From NCBI GenBank assembly GCA_963975135.1, contig CAXBGQ010000219.1, positions 1 through 5,255 on the forward strand: a DNA stretch of 5,255 bases. The letters are read 5' to 3'. The notes under the pieces are model-generated. The model had not been told where the DNA came from, searched no databases, and saw nothing but the letters and a program-made list of their open reading frames with translations. This document shows positions 1 through 4,946 of the stretch, in pieces (position 1 is the stretch's first letter; every line of letters begins with the position of its first letter). The DNA is from Alterinioella sp963975135. GTDB lineage: Bacteria > Pseudomonadota > Alphaproteobacteria > Rhodobacterales > Rhodobacteraceae. The translations under genes and the position numbers were made by a program.

Positions 1-222
1 CGTTCCAGCAGCACCGCGCGAAATCCCTGCGCGCGCAGGCGATCCAGGATCCACGCTGATGGCTTGCGTGCGCGAAGCCGCCACAAGCGCGGCGCGCAGA
101 TCGTCCGAGGCACCGGCCACCTGAAATTGCATCGGCGTCTGCGCCAGCGCCGCACCGGCCATCAGGCATAACGAGACACTGAGGGCGAGAGGGCGGCGCA
201 TCTGGCGGGTCCGGGGCAGCAT
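1..222 (-). pseudogene. tamA: 5' fragment of a TamA-like outer-membrane assembly protein, probably disrupted
   Basis: The reading frame starts at 222 (ATG) or 201 (ATG, same frame) and stays open to the window edge. Residues 1-27 form a clear Sec signal peptide: a basic stretch with RR, a hydrophobic core, and an AxA-type cleavage site ending in ALA before Gln28. Residues 33-50 (FQVAGAS, then LRAALVAAS) resemble from memory the start of the first POTRA domain of alphaproteobacterial TamA, a BamA-family protein that helps insert outer-membrane proteins. After Ser50 (about position 73) the expected TamA sequence, with its LxAAARADYxRL-type segment, does not appear, and the frame becomes rich in Gly, Arg and Pro. 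The +1 frame there instead reads plausibly as protein (ILDRLRAQGFRAVLLER). I infer a rearrangement or frameshift at about 60-73. The family call is moderate because only about 25 mature residues support it. Another secreted protein is possible. Confidence 0.45.
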
Positions 223-343
223 TTCCTCAAATCTAGGGGAGCAGGGCGGCGCGCGCCACAAGCAAAGACGAAATTCACCCGGACGACGGCACCGGGCGGA
301 CCCGCAAGGGCCGAAATGGCGATATTCCGCCGCCCGAGGCCGC

Positions 344-571
344 TCAGACCGGGCAAACCACGTTGGTCAGGCCCGTGCCCAAAGAAGGAAAACAGGGCGT
401 CACGACCTCGTATTTTGCGGGATATGCGTCCCAGCCCAATGAACCACAAAGCATTGCCGTGTCATGCATCGACCCTTCGTCACAGTAATGGGCGGCATAG
501 TCAGGCAGCACTTTCACGAACGTCGCATCGCCCACCACGCGGCGTTCGTCGTGCACCGTGCACCGTGCACC
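344..571 (-). pseudogene. hpaD: 3' remnant of hpaD, homoprotocatechuate 2,3-dioxygenase
   Basis: The last ~70 codons of a class III extradiol ring-cleavage dioxygenase remain, ending at a TGA at 344-346. Intact HpaD opens the ring of 3,4-dihydroxyphenylacetate in the 4-hydroxyphenylacetate pathway. The remnant matches the C-terminus of E. coli HpaD segment by segment as I recall it: HDERRVV, FVKVLPDYA, then EGSMHDTAMLCGSLGWD, and finally SLGTGLTNVV before the end. Intact members are roughly 280 residues, so about three quarters of the gene is missing, including the N-terminal metal-binding part. There is no credible start or ribosome site of its own. The GTG at 554-556 lies inside a tandem repeat and is probably chance. 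Its upstream edge is joined, in a different frame, to the hpaE remnant. hpaE followed by hpaD is the normal gene order, so an internal deletion in a former hpaED operon explains the structure. Confidence 0.8.
551..571. repeat. Triple tandem GTGCACC repeat at the hpaE/hpaD fusion point
   Basis: Three perfect head-to-tail copies of the 7-mer GTGCACC occupy 551-557, 558-564 and 565-571. Each contains the palindrome GTGCAC. The repeat sits where hpaE similarity has ended (about 585) and hpaD similarity begins (about 556). I infer that it marks the deletion junction or arose by slippage at it. A chance microsatellite cannot be excluded. Confidence 0.75.
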
Positions 572-824
572 AGGCCGCGACCGAGACCAGGTTCAGAACA
601 CCCGGCGGCAGGCCCGCCTTTTCCGCGATTTCGACCAGCAGGCGGGCGGACAGCGGCGAGGCTTCGGCCGGCTTGTTGACCACGGTGCAACCCGCCGCCA
701 GCGCCGTGGTAGTCTTTCACGTCGAGAGCATGAAGGCCGTGTTCCAGGGCGTGATGACGCCGCCTAGGCGGAACCGTTCAAGATAACCAATCTGTTTCTC
801 GATATTACGGACCAGGTCGGACAT
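572..824 (-). pseudogene. hpaE: 5' remnant of hpaE, 5-carboxymethyl-2-hydroxymuconate semialdehyde dehydrogenase
   Basis: The ATG at 822-824 follows a strong GAGGAGGAA ribosome site (832-840). Residues 1-19 (MSDLVRNIEK, then GYLERFR) look like the native N-terminus of Rhodobacteraceae HpaE-type aldehyde dehydrogenases. Residue 20 then jumps directly to GGVITPWNTAFMLST, which normally lies about 140 residues further in, so an in-frame deletion is inferred near 760-768. The next codon, 717-719, is TGA where the family has Trp of STWK. Beyond it the same frame continues as ALAAGCTVVNKPAEASPL and then EIAEKAGLPPGVLNLV, the ALDH cofactor-binding region, before similarity ends near 585. The catalytic Glu and Cys region and the rest of the ~490-residue enzyme are gone. 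Intact HpaE oxidises the semialdehyde made by HpaD. Three lesions leave no doubt that it is nonfunctional. A related ALDH rather than HpaE proper is possible, but the attached hpaD remnant and divergent hpaR support HpaE. Confidence 0.82.
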
Positions 825-831
825 CGGGCAG

Positions 832-840
832 TTCCTCCTC
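832..840 (-). promoter_or_regulatory. Ribosome-binding site of the hpaE remnant
   Basis: GAGGAGGAA on the minus strand lies 7 nt upstream of the hpaE ATG (822-824). It is a near-ideal Shine-Dalgarno sequence. It confirms that the 824 start is the ancestral one and that the 5' end of the gene has not decayed. Confidence 0.75.
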
Positions 841-851
841 ATTCAGTTGTG

Positions 852-879
852 ATGTTAAGCATCCCCCTTAACGTGTCAA
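852..879 (-). promoter_or_regulatory. Probable sigma-70-type promoter of the hpaE remnant
   Basis: On the minus strand a perfect -35 TTGACA (874-879) is followed by a 16-nt spacer and a -10 candidate TAACAT (852-857, four of six consensus positions). Transcription would begin near 845, giving a short leader that still contains the hpaE ribosome site. The spacer holds a perfect inverted repeat, the usual layout for a repressed promoter. The -35 is convincing and the -10 less so. Confidence 0.55.
854..872. promoter_or_regulatory. Inverted repeat GTTAAG-N7-CTTAAC, candidate HpaR operator
   Basis: Perfect 6-bp arms (854-859 and 867-872) are separated by 7 bp, a 19-bp dyad of the size MarR-family dimers bind. 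It lies between the -35 and -10 of the hpaE promoter, overlapping the -10, and in the region shared with the divergent hpaR gene. HpaR of E. coli W is known to repress the homoprotocatechuate operon by binding palindromic operators at the divergent promoters. Assigning this site to this HpaR is inference from position and symmetry. Confidence 0.5.
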
Positions 880-901
880 CTAATCGGTGCAATTCGGCTT
901 G

Positions 902-911
902 TCCGATCGGA
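902..911. promoter_or_regulatory. Palindrome TCCGATCGGA in front of hpaR, possible second operator or hpaR promoter element
   Basis: This perfect 10-bp palindrome overlaps the end of a possible plus-strand -35 (TTGTCC, 899-904). A weak -10 candidate for hpaR, TATTCA at 923-928, lies 18 nt further on. The palindrome is unlike the 854-872 dyad, so it need not bind the same protein. Short palindromes of this kind are not rare in GC-rich DNA, so confidence is low. Confidence 0.2.
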
Positions 912-952
912 AACGCTTAGGATATTCAGTATTTGAGTGATCCCCAACGCCC

Positions 953-956
953 GGAG
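953..956 (+). promoter_or_regulatory. Ribosome-binding site that sets the hpaR start
   Basis: GGAG ends 10 nt before the ATG at 967 and favours it over the in-frame GTG at 937, which has no purine-rich sequence at suitable spacing. Confidence 0.5.
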
Positions 957-966
957 CCCCACCGAG

Positions 967-1395
967 ATGAGCGCCGATCTGCCCCCCGCCCGCCGGTCCC
1001 TGCCCTTTGCCCTGCTGCGCGCACGCGACAAGGTTATGGCCCCGATCCGCGACATGCTGGCCGCCAGCGGCATCACCGAACAGCAGTGGCGCGTGTTGCG
1101 GGTGTTGTCCGATAATGGCGCGATGGATGCCAGCAAACTGGCCGAACAGTCCAGCCTCTTGTTGCCCAGCCTGACCCGGATCGCGCAGACCATGGTTGCC
1201 AACGGGTTGATCACGCGGGCCACGGACACGCAGGATCGCCGCCGTCTGGTGGTGACGATCACGACCGCCGGGCAGGCGATCATCGACGACAACCGCACTG
1301 AAACCGCCCGCATCGCAGAGCGGTTCGAGGATGTGCTGGGCCGCGAAAAGCTGGATGAGCTATTGAACATGCTGGCCCGGCTGGACGACCTGTAA
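967..1395 (+). CDS. hpaR: HpaR, MarR-family repressor of homoprotocatechuate degradation
   Basis: This is an intact 142-residue cytoplasmic winged-helix transcription factor of normal MarR-family length. I chose the ATG at 967 because GGAG (953-956) sits 10 nt upstream and because HpaR proteins begin with a short tail before RRSLPFALLRARDKV. An in-frame GTG at 937 would add 10 residues but has no good ribosome site. From the 967 start, the N-terminal helix runs to about residue 37 (KVMAPIRDMLAASG) and the signature TEQQWRVLRVL follows at about 39-49. The recognition region LLLPSLTRIAQTMVANGLI comes next, then the wing with DRRRLVVTITTAGQ and a C-terminal dimerisation helix. The TEQQWR motif and the PSLTRI segment match HpaR specifically. 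HpaR represses the hpaEDF-type operon and is released by pathway aromatics. Here the divergent target genes are ruined, so this repressor is either an orphan or now controls something else. Confidence 0.88.
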   Translation: MSADLPPARRSLPFALLRARDKVMAPIRDMLAASGITEQQWRVLRVLSDNGAMDASKLAEQSSLLLPSLTRIAQTMVANGLITRATDTQDRRRLVVTITTAGQAIIDDNRTETARIAERFEDVLGREKLDELLNMLARLDDL

Positions 1396-1400
1396 GCGGA

Positions 1401-2108
1401 TCACACCGACCGGGTGATACCGCCATCGACGCGGATATTCTGCCCGGTGATATAGCCCGCCCCATCCGAGGCAAGAAACGCCACGGTCTTGCCAATCTCA
1501 TCCAGCGATTTGCCATAGCGGCCCATCGGCACCCGCGCGCGAAACTCCTCTTTCTCGGGCAGGCTGTCGATGAACCCCGGCAGGACGTTGTTCATGCGGA
1601 TGTTTTCGGGCGCGTATTTATCGGCAAAGAGCTTGGTAAAGGCCGCTAGCCCGGCGCGAAACACGCCCGATGTCGGAAAGACCGGATCGGGTTCAAACGC
1701 CGCAAAGGTCGAGATATTTATGATCGCGCCGCCGCCCTGCGCCTGCATGATCGGCGTGACCAACCGGGTCGGGCGCACCACGTTCATGAAGTAGACATCC
1801 ATGCCGGTATGCCAATCCGCGTCGGTCAGCTCCAGCACCGGGGCGCGGGGGCCGTGGCCTGCGGAATTGACCAGCACATCGATGCGGCCCCAAGCGGCCA
1901 TGGCGGCATCGACCAGCGCTTGCAGGTCCTCATTCGACTGGTTGGTGCCAGTGACGCCAACCCCGCCCAGTTCCTTGGCCAGTGCTTCACCCTTGCCAGA
2001 CGAGGACAGGATGGCGACCTTGAAGCCATCGGCGGCCAGCGCGCGGGCCGAATCCGCGCCCATGCCGCTACCGCCCGCCGTGATCAGCGCTACTTTTACA
2101 TCGCCCAT
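1401..2108 (-). CDS. SDR-family oxidoreductase lacking the canonical YxxxK catalytic pair
   Basis: This 235-residue cytoplasmic Rossmann-fold protein has normal length for the short-chain dehydrogenase/reductase family. Visible motifs are the cofactor loop TAGGSGMG (10-17), NSAG (81-84), an Asn at 109 in the usual active-site position, the catalytic Ser133 (INIST), and a C-terminal segment GYITGQNIRVDGG (218-230). The active site is odd: where the family has YxxxK about 14 residues after the Ser, this protein has S147 and R151 (TSGVFRAGLAAFTK). I recall a subgroup of bacterial SDR proteins with this SxxxR pattern and the same MNNVLPGFIDSLPE block, so it may be a subfamily trait. The ATG at 2106-2108 is preceded by GAAGGA (2115-2120) at 6 nt. 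The gene begins 12 nt after the uronate-dehydrogenase-like gene and is the last of the operon. The reaction and substrate are unknown. Confidence 0.85.
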   Translation of the reverse strand: MGDVKVALITAGGSGMGADSARALAADGFKVAILSSSGKGEALAKELGGVGVTGTNQSNEDLQALVDAAMAAWGRIDVLVNSAGHGPRAPVLELTDADWHTGMDVYFMNVVRPTRLVTPIMQAQGGGAIINISTFAAFEPDPVFPTSGVFRAGLAAFTKLFADKYAPENIRMNNVLPGFIDSLPEKEEFRARVPMGRYGKSLDEIGKTVAFLASDGAGYITGQNIRVDGGITRSV

Positions 2109-2120
2109 GTCGCGTCCTTC

Positions 2121-2957
2121 TCAGGTGGTTTTCTTGTCATCGACAATGTTCATCGTGGCCACACCGCTATTGCCCAGTTCGACCGAGGCAAATGGCCCGC
2201 CATGGCACATATGGCCGGGATCGGCGGGATCCATCGGGTCGGCATCGGCCAGCACTTCGGCGGCATAGATCTCGGCATTGTCCTTGGGCTTGTAGCCAAG
2301 GAATGCGGCCTTCGCGTTATCGACCGGCGCGCGGTCATTGTTGGAGACACCATAGACCACGGCAAAGCCCGTCACCGGCGTGTCGATGGCGCGGGTCACA
2401 AGCTGAATCAGGTCATCATAGCTGAGCCACGATCCAAGCGAGCGCGGGTTATTGACCTGCGCCGCGCTCAGGATGCGCAAATGCACGCTTTCCAGGCCGC
2501 GCTTGTCCCAATACATGCTGCCCAGATCCTCAGCAAAGCACTTGGCCAGGCCATAGAACGTGTCGGGCCGGTGGGGCGCGTCGGTGCCGATGAAATCGGT
2601 CTTGGGGTGCATCCCCACGGCATGGATCGAGCTGGCATAGACCACCCGGCGCAGGCCGTTGCGATAGGCCGCCTCCCAGACATTATAGGCCCCGATGAAA
2701 TTCGGCCCCAGCAGTTTTTCAAACGGCCCCTCGTCGCAATAGGCCCCGAAATGGATCACCATATCGGCCCCCTCAAGCACCGCGACCATGGCGTCGAGAT
2801 CCGCCAGATCGGCGCGTATATAGGCCTCGCCGGGGTAAAGCTGTCCGATATCCTCGACAATATCGGTCGAGACCAGCGTGTCGCACATCGCGGCCAGAGG
2901 CTCGCGCAGGTATGATCCCAGACGGCCCGCGGCCCCGGTCAGAACGAGTTTCTTCAT
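2121..2957 (-). CDS. Uronate-dehydrogenase-like NAD(P)-dependent epimerase/dehydratase-family oxidoreductase
   Basis: This 278-residue extended SDR closely resembles bacterial uronate dehydrogenase (Udh), which oxidises galacturonate or glucuronate to the aldarolactone with NAD+. Evidence includes the N-terminal nucleotide loop TGAAGRLG (7-14), DLAD (50-53), the VIHFGAY strand, Ser109/Ser110 (YASSIHAVG), and the catalytic pair Tyr135 and Lys139 in YGLAK. It also has the family's WLSYDD, VYGVSNND and FLGYKPKDNAE blocks (177-229). Known Udh enzymes are near 265 residues, and the excess is a C-terminal tail after about 250. Start: ATG at 2955-2957 with AAGGAA (2967-2972) 9 nt upstream. That ribosome site overlaps the stop codon of the preceding aldolase gene. 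The operon partner aldolase belongs to a family that includes aldarate-pathway aldolases, which fits a sugar-acid role. Many relatives are untested, so the exact substrate is uncertain. Confidence 0.85.
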   Translation of the reverse strand: MKKLVLTGAAGRLGSYLREPLAAMCDTLVSTDIVEDIGQLYPGEAYIRADLADLDAMVAVLEGADMVIHFGAYCDEGPFEKLLGPNFIGAYNVWEAAYRNGLRRVVYASSIHAVGMHPKTDFIGTDAPHRPDTFYGLAKCFAEDLGSMYWDKRGLESVHLRILSAAQVNNPRSLGSWLSYDDLIQLVTRAIDTPVTGFAVVYGVSNNDRAPVDNAKAAFLGYKPKDNAEIYAAEVLADADPMDPADPGHMCHGGPFASVELGNSGVATMNIVDDKKTT

Positions 2958-2970
2958 GTCATGTATTTCC

Positions 2971-3744
2971 TTATTCCAAACGGCCCTTCACATCGGCCAA
3001 AAGCGTATCGGCGGCCCGCGCCAACAGGCCGGTATCCAGCCCGCAGGCCACGAAGCTAAAGCCTTCCCTTAACAGATCAGCGGCAAAACCCGGATTCGCA
3101 ACTAGCGTGCCCACCGGCATGCCCCGCGCGATCAGTTTTTGCGCCACCGGGCGGATCAGCGCCCAGACATCCGGGTCCATCGGGCGGCCCAGCTTGCCGA
3201 TATCGGCCGCGATATCGGCCGGGCCGAAAAAGATGCCGTCGACCCCATCAACATCGGCAATGGCCTCGGCCTGCTCAAGTGCCGTGGCCGTTTCCAGCTG
3301 CAACAGCACCGAGGTTTCCGCCTCGACCCGATCCAGATAATCGGTGACCCGGCCAAATCTGGTGGCCCGTGTCGTGCCCGACACACCGCGCACGCCCCCC
3401 GGCGGATAGCGGGTGGCGGCCACTGCGCGCTCGGCCTCCTCAACGCTCTGGATCATCGGGAAAAGCAACCCTTGCGCACCCAGATCCAGCAGCCGCTTCA
3501 CCGCCACGGTGTCATTCCATTCCACCCGCACCAGCGCGGTGGTGGTGCTGGAGGCAAAGACCTGCAACTGGCCCAGAACCGAGAGGTAATCATTTGGCGC
3601 ATGCTCCATATCGATCAGCGCCCAGTCGAACCCGGCATGGGCCGTGACCTCGGCGGCCACGTTGCTGCACAGGCTGATCCAGAGGCCGACCTGTTTGTCG
3701 CCTGCCGCCAACGCGCGGGCAAAGGGGTTCGGCGGCAGGTTCAT
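2971..3744 (-). CDS. hpaI: HpcH/HpaI-family class II aldolase (4-hydroxy-2-oxo acid aldolase)
   Basis: This is an intact 257-residue cytoplasmic TIM-barrel aldolase, close to the length of E. coli HpaI. HpaI cleaves 4-hydroxy-2-oxoheptanedioate to pyruvate and succinate semialdehyde. Relatives GarL and RhmA cleave sugar-derived 2-oxo acids to pyruvate plus an aldehyde. All key residues are present: the catalytic His48 (DMEHAPND), Arg73 (ALVRVEWND), and metal ligands Glu151 (LQLET) and Asp177 (FFGPADIAADIG), with the family block RYPPGGVRGV at 112-121. Overall it resembles HpaI more than GarL by eye. The ATG at 3742-3744 overlaps the stop of the upstream oxidase gene (ATGA), with AAAGG (3752-3756) 7 nt before it, implying translational coupling. 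Unlike the hpaE and hpaD remnants 2 kb away it is undamaged and sits in a different operon, so its present substrate may not be the homoprotocatechuate intermediate. Confidence 0.88.
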   Translation of the reverse strand: MNLPPNPFARALAAGDKQVGLWISLCSNVAAEVTAHAGFDWALIDMEHAPNDYLSVLGQLQVFASSTTTALVRVEWNDTVAVKRLLDLGAQGLLFPMIQSVEEAERAVAATRYPPGGVRGVSGTTRATRFGRVTDYLDRVEAETSVLLQLETATALEQAEAIADVDGVDGIFFGPADIAADIGKLGRPMDPDVWALIRPVAQKLIARGMPVGTLVANPGFAADLLREGFSFVACGLDTGLLARAADTLLADVKGRLE

Positions 3745-4946
3745 ATCACGGCCTTTTCTATGATGGGTGTGTTGGTCACGATCCGCTCGTAATTGAACGG
3801 GCTGAGATCAAGGCTACGATATTCGCCATGGGTCAGCAATTCCGCCGTGCCGCGCCCCATGGCGGGCGATTGTTGCAGGCCATGGCCGGAAAACCCGTTC
3901 AGAAAATAGAAATTTTCGACCTCGGTATGCGGCCCCATGATGGCGTTGTGATCGAAGGTATTCCAGGCGTAATGCCCGGCCCATTCGCTGGTCACCCGGA
4001 TCGCCTCGAAAGCCGGAATGCGGCTCGCCAGAACCGGCCAGACATGATCGGACCAGAGCGCGTGATCCATTGTGAAATCGTCATAATCGACCGCCGGATC
4101 ATGGGCGCTGTGGCCACCGGCCTGATAATAGCTGCTGCCCTCCTGACGGACATGCACGCCCGAAGGGTCGATGGTCAGCGGCAGCGGCCGATCGAGCGGT
4201 TTCTCGGCCTGAAACACCCAAGTATAGCGTTTGCGCGGCTCGACCGGAACCGTAATCCCGGCCATCCGGGCCGTGCGCGCAGCCCGCGGGCCGCTTGCGT
4301 TCAGCACCTTGCCGCAGGCAATCACCGCGCCCGATTTCAGCGTCACGCTTTCAACCCGCGTGCCCGCCGCGTTACGGGTCATGGCGACCACCTCATCGCT
4401 GACAAATTCAACGCCGCGCCGTTTCGCGGACCGCCGCCACCAGTCGAACACCGTGCTACCGTCGAAATAGCCCTCGTTAAGGGTGTTGTGGCTGCCAAGG
4501 ACGATGTCGTCGAGCTGGTAGAACGGGTATTCCGCCCGGATCTGGTCAGGTGTCATCAGCCGGGTGCCGGCACCGCAGGCGACCTGCACGGCATGGGCTT
4601 CGCGCAATGTACCCGCAAATTCCTCGGTATCGGCCAGATACATATAGCCGAAATTCTGGATCTTCAGCGCCGGGGCCTCGGGCTCGTTCATCTGGCCCGC
4701 CAGATCGGTCACGAACGCGGCCGCAAATTGCGAGATCTGGACATTCAGAGGGGCCGAAAACTGCTGCCGCATACAGCTGTTGGTATGGGCGGTGGAGCAT
4801 TGCGAATAGCTCGGGTCCATCTCAACCACCAGCACGCGGCCATCGAAATCGGCATCGTCGGACAGGAACCAGGCGGCCGAGGCCCCCATCATCGCGCCGC
4901 CGATAATGACGATGTCATAGCTGGAATGCTGTGGCTGGCCGGTCAC
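3741..4946 (-). CDS. FAD-dependent oxidoreductase, DAO family, FOXRED1/sarcosine-oxidase-like
   Basis: This 401-residue flavoprotein is of normal length for the D-amino-acid-oxidase superfamily, whose members oxidise amines or amino acids. Residues 10-21 (YDIVIIGGAMMG) are the N-terminal FAD dinucleotide-binding loop, with an acidic residue (Glu42) at the end of the second strand. VLNASGPRAA (214-223) is the second nucleotide-contact region. NGFSGHGLQQSPAMGRGTAEL (350-370) followed by LDLSPF (379-384) is the C-terminal FAD-contact block and resembles mitochondrial FOXRED1. No signal peptide is seen. The start is GTG at 4944-4946: it overlaps the hyuB stop as GTGA, has GGGGGAGG (4954-4961) 7 nt upstream, and places the FAD loop at the usual distance. 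The stop overlaps the aldolase start. Next to a hydantoinase subunit, a likely role is oxidising an amino or N-alkyl amino acid released from a cyclic amide. The substrate is unknown. Confidence 0.87.
   Translation of the reverse strand: MTGQPQHSSYDIVIIGGAMMGASAAWFLSDDADFDGRVLVVEMDPSYSQCSTAHTNSCMRQQFSAPLNVQISQFAAAFVTDLAGQMNEPEAPALKIQNFGYMYLADTEEFAGTLREAHAVQVACGAGTRLMTPDQIRAEYPFYQLDDIVLGSHNTLNEGYFDGSTVFDWWRRSAKRRGVEFVSDEVVAMTRNAAGTRVESVTLKSGAVIACGKVLNASGPRAARTARMAGITVPVEPRKRYTWVFQAEKPLDRPLPLTIDPSGVHVRQEGSSYYQAGGHSAHDPAVDYDDFTMDHALWSDHVWPVLASRIPAFEAIRVTSEWAGHYAWNTFDHNAIMGPHTEVENFYFLNGFSGHGLQQSPAMGRGTAELLTHGEYRSLDLSPFNYERIVTNTPIIEKAVI

Noticed and set aside
278..296. CCCGG-N9-CCGGG inverted repeat downstream of the hpaD remnant, considered as its terminator
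   Set aside because: Only a 5-bp stem with a 9-nt loop and no T-run. Such GC palindromes are expected by chance here.
344..556. The hpaD remnant as a functional small protein from the GTG at 554-556
   Set aside because: The start lies in a tandem repeat with no ribosome site, and the protein would lack most of the dioxygenase fold.
316..786. Plus-strand open frame of 156 codons opposite the hpaE/hpaD remnants
   Set aside because: Low-complexity Arg/Pro/Ala-rich translation, and the minus-strand remnants explain the sequence.
1400..1418. Imperfect hairpin (ATCAC/GTGAT plus CC/GG, with a bulge) at the convergent hpaR/SDR junction, considered as a bidirectional terminator
   Set aside because: The stem is short, bulged, mostly inside the SDR coding end, and no T-run follows on either strand.
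1809..2915. Plus-strand open frame of 368 codons across the SDR and Udh-like genes
   Set aside because: It is antisense to two well-supported genes, has no family motif, no convincing ribosome site, and a His/Arg/Gly/Ile-rich composition typical of frames opposite GC-rich genes.
2956..2964. ATG ACA TGA two-codon mini-frame overlapping the Udh-like start, considered as a regulatory leader
   Set aside because: It is too short to support, and AAGGAA is well spaced for the real ATG at 2957.
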